Under the pieces are notes generated by a model, which was not told the origin of the DNA, made no database searches, and saw nothing but the letters and a program-made list of their open reading frames with translations. DNA of 64,000 bases from Cervus elaphus (lineage: Eukaryota > Chordata > Mammalia > Artiodactyla > Cervidae). Shown piece after piece: positions 44,395 to 53,844 of this stretch (position 1 is its first letter; each line of letters opens with the position of its first letter). The translations under genes and the position numbers were made by a program. The stretch is from NCBI RefSeq assembly GCF_910594005.1, contig NC_057832.1, forward strand, positions 101,629,152 through 101,693,151, read 5' to 3'.

Positions 44395-44625
44395 TTTCTT
44401 TATTTTGTGAAGCTTCTTTCTAAGTCTCTCTTTCAGCTCTTTCCTCCTCAAGTTCAAAGAAAATCAGGTTCCTTTAACCTTTCCTCAAGCATCTTGCTCT
44501 TTAATCCCTAATCATTTTTGCAATTTCTATCCTCTAAATCTTTTCCAGTTCTTGCTTCTCAAGTGAAACCTTAAATTGGACACCATAGGAGTTTGGGGAT
44601 TTTAATGGGGTGATGGCTTCTTGGT
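44395..44625 (+). repeat. Ancient CR1/L3-like LINE relic
   Basis: Blocks cctttaacctttcctcaagc, ttttgcaatttctatcctct and aaccttaaattggacacc follow the upstream part of the same family as 31600-32130. Confidence 0.45.
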
Positions 44626-44689
44626 TCTCATCTAATGTTCCCACATAATAATGATAAAAAATGAATGTTTTCATTTTTTCCCCCCTCTG

Positions 44690-44850
44690 TCAGGTTGCAG
44701 AGTTTCTTGTATGTATCTTAATTTGATATTCATAACAACTGGCCTGTGAGGAAGCCATTATCATTCCATTTTACGTGAGAAAAACTGGGCTCAGAGAAGT
44801 TAAGTCATTTGTCCAAAGTCACACGGCTAGTAAGAGCCAGGTAAGGGTTG
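44690..44850 (-). repeat. MIR, antisense
   Basis: Reverse MIR order: ttgatattcataacaactgg, attccattttacgtgag, aactgggctcagagaagtta, gtcacacggctagtaag. Confidence 0.8.
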
Positions 44851-45436
44851 GGGGATGGTGCTACCAAAGCTGACTTTTGTAAATGTGGAAATTTGTTATG
44901 AGTCCAATTTAAAAATCTTAATAATTCATGCAAAGGTTTTGCACTGTGCTTTATACAAAACCCACATTTGTTTTGCTATAATAATAACACTTTTTATTTT
45001 GATGAACTTCAGGATAGACTTGATGCTCTGGGGAGACATGCCACGTCCAGGCTGTGGCCTCAGGTCCCCAGGGAACAACTATGTACACCCCTGGGCTTCA
45101 CACACACCAAAGGGAAATTTCTGCTCTCTGAGTCCCAAGACTTATCTTCTAGCATCGCCACAGATCTGGACAGCTTTATAGGTGTCTTTTCTGCTAAAGC
45201 ACCAGTTCCTCAACTTCTAGGATGGGAAAGATTTGTTTCTTGAGAGCCGTTTTGAAGAGAATGTGAAATAATAGCTATGAAAGGACCTGTGAAATGCTAA
45301 AGCATAGCATTCTTGGTGAATATTTGCATTTTGACACCAAAGGCCATTTGGGCTACACTGAGCCTCTGATTTATTCTGGCCCTAGATTTATTTTACTACA
45401 TTTGGACAGATTTATTTTACATAGAGTTTTTTTTCC
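44851..45436. other. Unassigned sequence
   Basis: Nothing recognised. Confidence 0.4.
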
Positions 45437-46163
45437 CCCAATGTTTATTTGGCTGCACCGAGTCTTAGTGGCAGCATGCAGGATCTTTCAGTTCAGTTCA
45501 GTCGCTCAGTCGTGTCCAACTCTCTGTGACCCCATGGGCTGCAGCATGCCAGGCTTCCCTGTCCATCACCAACTCCCAGAGCTTACTCAAACTCATGTCC
45601 ACTGAGTCGGTGATACCATCCAACCATCTCGTCCTCTGTCATCCCCTTCTCCTCCCACCTTCAATCTTTCCCAGCATCAGGGTCTTTTCCAGTGAATCAG
45701 TTCATCGCATCAGGTGGCTAAAGTATTGGAACCTCAACTTCAGCATCAGTCCTTCCAATGAATATTCAGGACTGATTTCCTTTAGGATGGACTGGTTGGA
45801 TCACCTTGCAGTCCAAGGGACTCTCAAGAGTTTTCTCCAACACCACAGTTCAAAAGCATCAATTCTTTGGTGCTCAGCTTTCTTTATAGTCTAACTCTCA
45901 TTTCCATACATGACTACTGGAAAAACCATAGCTTTGACTAGACAGACCTTTGTTGGCAAAGTAATGTCTCTGCTTTTTAAAATGCTTTCTAGGTTGGTCA
46001 TAACTTTTCTTCCAAGGAGCGAGCATCTTTTAATATCATGGCTGCTGGCATGTGAACTCTTAATTGCAGCAGGCAGGATCTAGTTCCCTAAGTAGGCACT
46101 GAACCTGGGCCCCCTGCATTGGGAGCACTGGGTCTTAGCTACTGGGCCACCAGGGAAGTCTCT
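45437..46163 (-). mobile_element. CHR-family SINE split by BovB
   Basis: The left part (45437-45487) and right part (46047-46163, ending ccaccagggaagtc) together make one reverse-complement SINE; BovB sits between. No clear duplication. Confidence 0.82.
45488..46046 (-). mobile_element. BovB LINE 3' end, about 560 bp
   Basis: Begins with the BovB terminus (cagttcagtt) and extends through the minus-strand coding tail to the block at cttttaatatcatggctgc. 5'-truncated inside ORF2, with the frame broken. Confidence 0.92.
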
Positions 46164-46474
46164 TATATAGAATTTCTATTTAGCCCCATCTCCATGTCCC
46201 AGGGTCCAAATGAAGTCTTTGTTTCCCTGACTTGATTCCTCTGCCTGGTTAATAGGATTTCCCTCCGAGTGGGGAGGCGGGCATGGGTGGCTGCACGGCA
46301 GAGGGGGGGTCTCTGCCCATGAGAGCAGACATAGGGGCTCCTGAAGCTGGAACTTTCACAGAGCTCTCACCCTGCCTGAAAAGAAGCATCTTTCAAGTCC
46401 ACACACGGAGCGTGCCATGCAGGAAGGCTGCTTATGGAGACAGCAGATGATTCCACATTGATGCCACAGTCAGT
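46164..46474. other. Unique sequence
   Basis: Nothing recognised. Confidence 0.4.
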
Positions 46475-47120
46475 GGACGTGTATACAGTGCCTGCTCTGA
46501 GCTGGACACCGTTCTAAGGCTTGAGGGATATCAGTGAGCCCAGCAGACAACGATTCCTTCCCTTGGGAGCTTGGACTCCAGTGTGTATGTACAGACGGGG
46601 TAAACATAAGTAAAGGGGAAAGTGGAAGTCACTCAGTCGTGTCTGACTCTCTGTGACCCCAGGGACTGTAGTCCATGCGATTCTCCAGGCTGGAACACCG
46701 GAGTGGGTAGCCTTTCCCTTCTCCAGGGGATCTTCCCAACCCAGGGGTCGAACCCAGGTCTCCCACATTGCAGGCAGATTCTTTACCAGCTGAGCCACCA
46801 GGGAAGCTACAAATAAGCAAATTATAGAGTCTGTTAGAGAGAAAGAGGAGAGGAAGCAGAGTTAGGGGCTTTAAGGAATGTTGGGTGGTGGATGCTACCT
46901 GTAAATGGGAGTCAGGATGAGCCCTCGCCATGAAAGTGAGGTTCGTGCGGCCTCCTGCAGGTCTCCATCTGGAGACAGTCAAATGGATATCTGAGGGATG
47001 AGAGGTCCGGCCGTGGGACCAGATGGAGCAAAGGCATTGAGGCGGGAATAGACCTGGTGTGTCTGAGGAGGATCAAAGCAGTGGTGTGGCTGAGGTGGGC
47101 AGGAGGCGAAGAATAGTAAG
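46475..47120 (-). repeat. L2 fragment, antisense, split by a Bov-tA
   Basis: Order gctggacaccgttctaagg, gattccttcccttgggagc and, after the SINE, gagcaaaggcattgaggcgg and cagtggtgtggctgagg follow the reverse complement of the L2 3' region. Confidence 0.65.
46617..46807 (-). mobile_element. Bov-tA SINE
   Basis: Complete reverse-complement element. The flanks ataagtaaa (left) and ataagcaaa (right) may be a short duplication. Confidence 0.9.
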
Positions 47121-47985
47121 AGAATAGATCTGAGAGGACTAGGGGAGGGCACGATCCATCTCCTCGGCTTGTCCTTTAAGTGAAATGGGAGCTTCCTCAG
47201 GGTTGCAGACAGACAGACCATCACGTGACGTCTTTCCGGCTTAGCCACGCCCACATCCCACGCTAGTTCTCTGGGTGAAGTTCACAGGTTCTGGGAGTCA
47301 GGAGGGAAGCAGTTCTGCTGAAGCCGTGTGGTCCGAGAGTGGGGAGAGGCAGCTCCTGAGAGGACAGTCTGGTGAGCCCACGACTGTGCCGTGTGAGGGA
47401 GACCGGATCCTCGGATGACAAAAACAGGGACTGTCCACCACCCTCCTGCGGGTTAGCTGGTCGTGGAAGTAGGACCTGGGCATAAACAACACTCCACGAA
47501 AAGGCTCTAGGAGTTCAGAGAAGGATGCCATTAATACAGATGGCTGAGGAGTCAAAGTTTAATTATGGAGGATGTCATTTATTCTGGGACTTAGATAACA
47601 GGGTTTGGATGGTCGGCTATGAACGAAGGGGTAGACTGTGTGCTGGAAATAGCTGAGATGTGCACTGGGGTAGAAAAACAAACCACCAGCAGTGGTAACT
47701 GGTTCTACTTCATTTGATTGTAGGATGTATGAGGGGGAAGGTGGAAAGGTAGGCTGATTCCTGAGATCCTCAAATACCATTTGGAATACAAGTATAGCAT
47801 CATTATTTTATGTTTGAAGGACCAGGACCTAAACTTGCTAGAATTCTAGAACCACTTGGTAAGGAGAGAGAGAGAGAGGTTAAGAACCAAATTCAGAGAC
47901 ATGAGTTGAGTTGAGGGCTTTGTTTGGAAGATAACTGTGCAGAGAACTATTATGACTTCAAGTAATCAAGTCATCTTAAGAAACA
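47121..47985. other. Unassigned sequence
   Basis: A (GA)n run lies at 47863-47878. Otherwise nothing recognised. Confidence 0.4.
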
Positions 47986-47989
47986 AGAC

Positions 47990-48835
47990 CACATGACGAA
48001 AAACATGGAGAAAAAAAGAGATAATAGAAATAAACCCATAGAAGATACACATCTTAGAATGAATAGAACTGGACGTTAAAAATTGACATATTCAGGAAGT
48101 TACATGAGAAGATGGAGAACTTCAACAGAGAACTGAAATCTATAAACAGAAACAAGGAAAATTCTAGAGCTGAAAAATATATCATAAGCTGGGTTTAACA
48201 GTAGATTTGATAGATATGAAGAGAATAGTGATTTGAAAATATCAAGACTAAAGAAAAAATGTAAAATTCAGAAACAAGTATAAGAGATAGAAAGAATATA
48301 GTGAAAAGGTCTAACATACATGCATTGAAAATCCCAGAAAGAGAGGAGAGAGATAATGGGGCAGAAACAATTTCTGAAGAAATAATAACCAGGAATTTTA
48401 TGAAAGTGATGAAAGACATTAAGTTATGGACTCAAGAAGCACCATGAACCTCAGGCAGGATAAATACAAAGAAAACCCACATTATCTAGGCTCATCAGAG
48501 TAAAACGGCCAGACACAAAGGCAAAGATTTGAAAAAATCTTAAAGGCAGCCAAGGAGGGGAAAATGTGCGTGACCTTCAAACAAACAGAAATAGGATCCA
48601 CAGCTGTCTTCTCACCAGAAATGATGGAAACCAGAAGACAACGTAACACTGTCTTTGAAGTGCTAAAAGGAAATAATTGCTTCAAAAGTTAAAGTGAAAT
48701 AAAGCATTTTGGGGTAAACAAAAACAGAACCCCTCACCTGAAGACCTATCTTAAAACACTAAAAAAAATTCTTCAGACAGCAGGAAAAGGATTCCGGAGG
48801 GAAGACCAGGAATACAAGAAGAAATGAAGAGTGAG
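47990..48835 (+). mobile_element. Old L1M/HAL1-like fragment
   Basis: Sense-strand blocks such as atcttaaaggcagccaagg, gaaatgatggaaaccagaag, gtgctaaaaggaaataattgc and ttcttcagacagcagg fit an L1M/HAL1 internal region. Many stops. Confidence 0.65.
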
Positions 48836-48861
48836 GGGGTAGATAATAAATCCACATGAAC

Positions 48862-48917
48862 ATGGCAAAAACCACTACAATATTGTAAAGTAATTAGCTT
48901 TCAATTAAATAAGTTAA
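48862..48917 (+). mobile_element. 56-bp L1 3'-end micro-insertion with TSD
   Basis: tacaatattgtaaagtaatt and the following caattaaat match the 3' end typical of ruminant L1. The 14-bp flanks aaatccacatgaac (48848-48861) and aaatctacatgaac (48918-48931) differ at one base. Confidence 0.8.
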
Positions 48918-48964
48918 AAATCTACATGAACGTGGACCATATAAGACAACCACAAGAGTTACTT

Positions 48965-49130
48965 TTTATGAAGTGTATGTTATGTTCCAGGAAGTGTGCA
49001 GACATCATTTCATTTGTTCTTCACAACAATCCTGTGAATTTGGTTCCCATTTGGAACACGAAACTGAGGCTTAGAGAGTAAAAGTAGCTTGTTGGAACTT
49101 GAGTCTGTCATACCACCGAGTCTTGGCTTC
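48965..49130 (-). repeat. MIR, antisense
   Basis: Reverse MIR order: catcatttcatttgttcttc, ggaacacgaaactgaggc, and a degraded end. Confidence 0.72.
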
Positions 49131-49479
49131 TCAAGTTGTGCTCTTCTGAAGTGTCAGTGGCTGGTCTCCTTAAGTTCCAGGGAGAACTGCCGAGGTGGGG
49201 CTCCACCTGGGTGAGTCGTGGTGGCCGTCATTTCCACGTACATCCCTCTCACTGTGGAAGAGTAACCCTGAGTAGCTGTGGATGTGGGCAGAGCAGCTGG
49301 TTGGCCAGCTCCCTCTGTGGGGCTGGTGAGTTCCTTCTGTTTCAGACAGCATCCATTCTTCTCTCCTCCCACGGAGGCACTAGCCATCCCATGGCCAGGG
49401 CAAGACCCAGAAAAAAATCTTACCCTGGCCATGAAGTCTTTCTTGATGTCTCCATTTATTCACTCCTTTTAACCTACCT
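49131..49479. other. Unique sequence
   Basis: Nothing recognised. Confidence 0.4.
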
Positions 49480-49498
49480 GCAAATGTAGACATCAGTA

Positions 49499-49578
49499 TT
49501 CCTGGCTGGGCCAGATGCAGGCAAAAAAGAGGGCCATGTGAGTCTGAAATGGCCCAGGTAGATGTTGGATCTCTCTGA
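49499..49578. repeat. 80-bp inserted segment with 19-bp TSD, copy 1
   Basis: Flanked by gcaaatgtagacatcagta (49480-49498) and gcaaatttagacatcagta (49579-49597), one mismatch. It is about 86% identical to 50357-50433. No poly(A) tract, so the mechanism is unclear. Confidence 0.82.
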
Positions 49579-49619
49579 GCAAATTTAGACATCAGTACCT
49601 TATTGAAGAATTCTCAGTA

Positions 49620-49775
49620 TCTTATGTGATGGTTCCTCTCCCCTACCGTTAGATTGTAAGATCTTGAAAAGCAGAGGCCAAAACTGTTTTTTTTTTTTTT
49701 TAACCTGCCAATGTGCTTAGTATGGCACCTGGCACTTGGCACTCAGGCAGCAAGTGCTCATTGACTTGTTAATTA
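49620..49775 (+). repeat. L2 3' end
   Basis: cgttagattgtaagatcttg, gcacctggcacttggcac and caagtgctcattgacttg in order; a 15-T run interrupts it. Confidence 0.65.
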
Positions 49776-50356
49776 CAGGCCACCCTGTCCACCACTGGCA
49801 GTGAAGCCAGAGCCAATGTTCTGGCCAGGAGTACCATGTAAACGATTGCAGAGCATTTCAAGTTGCCTTGAATTTAGCAGAGTTGTAATTCAATTAGGTC
49901 TTATCAGGGCTAAGTTTACACAGTATCAGGGGGTCTGGATTGAAGTGTGAGCAGTGGACTCTGTGAGTTATGTTTGGATCATCAACCAACCAAATTCCCA
50001 AGCACTACCAAGAGAGGTTATTTAATAGAATTTGACTTTCTCATAGGATCATCTGTCAAACTGATTTGTGAGTGGCATCATAGTCAAGCCACTCCAGGTG
50101 CCCTCCTCAGCCACGTTGCTCTGGGCCCCACCTGCGTCTTCCCTGTTGATTAACCACTGATTTTTAATCTGCTTTCTCACTGCTGATATTCATAGAAGTC
50201 TAGACACATGTGTGGGTAGGGAGGACACCCGCAAGTGTACCCATGGTGAATATTAATGAGTGTTCTGTAATGAGACTGGGACACCTGTGCACCAGTGGGA
50301 GTGTAGAGGCAGAAAACAGTTAGAGGAAGATGGAAGAATACAAAGAATATGTGGTG
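49776..50356. other. Unique sequence
   Basis: Nothing recognised. Confidence 0.4.
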
Positions 50357-50433
50357 TTCCTGGTTGGGCAAGATGCAGGCAAGGAAGAGAGCCATGCAGG
50401 TCTAAAATGGCCCAGGTAGATTTTGGATCTCTG
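50357..50433. repeat. Relative of the 80-bp segment, copy 2
   Basis: Same orientation as 49499-49578. No duplication visible around it, so it may be the older source or part of a longer repeat. Confidence 0.75.
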
Positions 50434-51009
50434 TTATCTTGGCAGAGGTCGAGCACAGAGGGGTGCAGTAAAGTGACTACAGGAAGAGTCAAATCTCGAA
50501 TTTACTGAGGACCTTGTCACGCTCAGCTGGTGTTGAAAGGCAACCAGGAGGGAGAGAAATATCTCCCGTGCGGTCCTCAGATGAGAGTGAAGGGAGAGAA
50601 GGCAAAGTGCAAGTGTTTCTGAACTCAAGCTGTAACATCCAGGGGTCCATGTACCTCCTTATTTCACCTGTGATTCTGGTTTGTATTTCATCTAATTTGA
50701 GCTTCACTGGGGAGGAGGACATTTTTAACTCCCAGCCCCACCTGCCCTTCATAAATAGCCAACCACAACAATGAGTTGTATTTCGCTAATTAAGGCCTAA
50801 TCATACACATACATGTGCACACATGCACACAGCTACTCATCCTTTCAGTCAAAACATGTAAAAACTGGTTGATCTAGGACATTTAAAAAAATTATAAACA
50901 TTGACAAAAAAATCTTGCTGGGATTTTGGTAGAAATTGTATTTAATCTGAGTGTCAATTTGGGGAGAATCAACATCCTTGCTATGTTGAGTCTTCTAATA
51001 CATGAACAC

Positions 51010-51342
51010 AGTTCAGTTCAGTTCAGTCGCTCAGTCACGTCTGACTCTTTGCAACCCCATGAACTGCAGCATGCCAGGCCTCCCTGTCCATCACCAACTC
51101 CTGGAGTTTACCCAGACCCATGTCCATTGAGTCGGTGATGCCATCCAACCTGTCATCCTCTGTCGTCCCCTTCTCCTCCTGCCCTCAATCTTTCCTAGCA
51201 TCAGGGTCTTTTCTTTTTTTTTTATTTTTTCTTTTTATTTTTTTTAAGGGTCTTTTCAAATGAGTCAGCTCTTTGCATCATGTGGCCAAAGTATTGGAGT
51301 TTCAGCTTCAACATCAGTCCTTCCAATGAACACCCAGGACTG
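51010..51342 (-). mobile_element. BovB LINE 3' end carrying a poly(T) insertion
   Basis: Begins with cagttcagttcagttcag and runs through the usual coding tail to about caggactg. It is interrupted at 51214-51246 by a T-rich insertion that has its own duplication. Confidence 0.9.
51214..51246 (-). mobile_element. 33-bp tail-only insertion with 11-bp TSD
   Basis: T-rich on the plus strand (a poly(A) tail on the minus strand), enclosed by agggtcttttc at 51203-51213 and 51247-51257. No other element sequence is present. Confidence 0.88.
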
Positions 51343-52042
51343 TCACTTAATTAGAGCTTTGATTTCTTTCATGAGTGTTTGTAGTGTATAATATGTAAAT
51401 TTTGTACACCTTTGAAAGATTTATACCTATTTCATTTCTTTATGAGTGATTATAAATGGCATATATAAAATATCAATTTTGATTTCCATGTGTTCATTGC
51501 TGGTATGTAGAAATACAGATTTTCACATTTTGATCTTGTATCCTGTGATTGTGCTGAACTCATTAGTTCTAGGAGTTCTTTTCTTCTTTCTTTTCAGTAG
51601 ATTCTATAATTTTCTGCCCAGATGATCATGTCACATCGCTGCACATAGGGAGAGTTTAATTTCTCTTTTTGTGATCTGCATGGCTTTTATTTCCTTTCTT
51701 GCCTTAGTGTGCTACCTAAAAGTTTTGGTATTGTGTTGAATAGCAGTGGTGGGGGTGGTCAACCTTGCTTTCTGATCTTAGAAGGAATGCATTCAGTCTT
51801 TCACTATTATATATGTTGATTGTATCTTTTTTGTAGATGTTGAGGAAATGCCCCTCTGTTTCTAGTTTTCTGAAAGTTTTTAATCATAAATGTGCTGAAT
51901 TTGTCAGTGTTTTCCCTGAACCAATATCTATGAACGTATGATTTTTCTTCTTTAGTCTGTTTGTATGTAAATTTCACTGTTTGATTGATTTTTAAAATAT
52001 TAAACCAGTCATATATATTTAGACTTACTGTATAGCACAGTA

Positions 52043-52251
52043 GGGTTTCCCAGGTGGCTCAGTGGTAAAGAATCTGCCTGCTAATGCAGGAGATGTGGGT
52101 TCCATCCCTGGTCAGGGAAGATCCCCTGGAGTAGGAAATGGCCACCCACTCCAGGATTCTTGCCTCAGAAATCCCGCGGACAGAGAAGTCTGGAGGGCTA
52201 CAGTCCGTGAATTGCAAAGAGTCAGACACGACCAAGTGACTGAGCACACAC
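52043..52251 (+). mobile_element. Bov-tA SINE with TSD
   Basis: Complete element close to the inversion junction of the L1. Flanks atagcacagta (52032-52042) and atagcatagta (52252-52262). Confidence 0.93.
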
Positions 52252-52442
52252 ATAGCATAGTAACCAAGGCCGTGCAGCCTGGTACAGAGATAGACACACA
52301 GGCCAACAGAATGGGGTAGAGAACCAGAAATAGGCCCACACGTGTGTGGCCAACTGATTTTTGACAAAGGTGCAAAAATATTTCAATGGAGAAAGTATAG
52401 TCTTTTCAACAAAATGTGGTGGGGTAATTGGATATTCATAGG

Positions 52443-52460
52443 CAAAAAAAAAAAAAAAAA
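52443..52460 (+). repeat. Expanded A-run inside L1
   Basis: About 17 A where the L1 normally has a short A-rich codon run. Confidence 0.8.
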
Positions 52461-52782
52461 GAAGGAATTGACTTAATATTACACCTTATGCAAAAATTAG
52501 CTATAATTATAATAAATAAGTGGAACATATAGATTTAAATGTAAAAGATAAAACTGCAAAACATTTAGAAGAAAATATAGAACCTGGCAAAGAGTTCTTA
52601 GACAAGACACCAAAGTATTATATATAAAAGAAAAAAAATTGATAAATTGAACTTCATCAAAATTAAAATCTTTTGCTTTGTGTAAGATCTTGTTAAGAGA
52701 ATGAAAAGATAAATTACAGACTGGGAGAAAATATTTGCAAACCCCATGTCTGATAAAGAACTTATGTCTAGAGTATATAAAG

Positions 52783-52978
52783 TGAAAGTGAAAGTTGCTC
52801 AGTTGTGTCCGACTCTTTGCAACCCCATGGACTCTACAGTCCATGGAATTCTCCAGGTCAGAATACTGGAGTGGGTAGCCTTTCCTTTCTCCAGGGAAAT
52901 CTTCCCAAACCAGGGATTGAACCCAGGTCTCCCGCATTGCAGGCAGATTCTTTACCAGCTGAGCCACAAGGGAAGCCC
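52783..52978 (-). mobile_element. Bov-tA SINE with TSD
   Basis: Complete reverse-complement element. Flanks agagtatataaag (52770-52782) and agagtatagaaag (52979-52991) differ at one base. Confidence 0.93.
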
Positions 52979-53844
52979 AGAGTATAGAAAGAAATCTTGA
53001 AACAACACAAAAAAGCCAAGGAATAGAATTAAAAAATGGACAAAAAATATGGTGAGACATTTCATTAAGGAGGAAACAGAGGCAGCAAGTAAGCACATGA
53101 AAACATGTTCAGCATCAGTAATTGTCAGGGAAATGCTGTTAAGGCCATGATGAGATATCTCTACATACCTGTCAGGACAGCTAAAATAGAAAAAAAATAA
53201 TGACAAATTTAGATGCTGCTGAGAATGTGGAGAACCTGGGTCTATCATACACTTCTGATGAATAAGGAAAAGGACCACTCTGGAATGTAATCTGACAGTT
53301 TCTTAAAAATTAAATATATTGGTGCAGCCACTATGAAAACAGCCTCAAAAGGCTAAAAATAGAGTTGCCATAGGATATAGGAACCCCATTCCTGGGCAGA
53401 TATCGGAAAAAACTGTAATCAAAAAGATTCATGTACCCCACATTCATAGCAGAACTGCTTACAACAGCCAAGACATGGAAGAAAACTAAATGTCCATTAA
53501 CAGATGAATGGATAAAGAAGATGTAGTGTATATATGCAATGGAATATTACTCAGCCATAAAAAGAATGAAATAGTGCCATTTGCAGCAATGTGGATGGAC
53601 CTAGAGATTATCATACTAAGTGAAGTAAGAGAGAAAGAAATAGAAGTACTATATGACATCACTTATATGTGAATGTAAAATTCACAGTCTTAAAATATGA
53701 CACAAATAAACCTATCTGTGAAAAAAGAAACAGACTCACAGACTTGTGATCGCCAAGACGGGAGGGTGTTGGGGAAAGGATGGAATGAGAGGTTGGGGTT
53801 AGCAGATGTAAGCTATTATATATAGAATGTATCCTCAAATAATG

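Larger units (their letters stand above)
50868..53830 (+). mobile_element. L1 with 5' inversion (twin-priming structure)
   Basis: 50868-52010 reads as antisense L1 ORF2 (reverse transcriptase side), and 52015-53830 reads as sense ORF2 C-terminal region and 3' UTR (actcagccataaaaagaatg at 53551). The L1 coordinates of the two halves nearly meet, with about 90 nt missing, as expected after twin priming. It was later invaded by BovB (51010-51342) and Bov-tA elements (52043-52251, 52783-52978). The frames are broken. Confidence 0.8.

Noticed and set aside
49380..50492. Shared peptide-like similarity between minus frames over the 80-bp copies
   Set aside because: The similarity follows directly from the DNA repeat; nothing indicates selection on a protein.
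52497..53096. 199-residue minus-strand open frame
   Set aside because: Runs antisense through L1 and a Bov-tA; an accidental frame.
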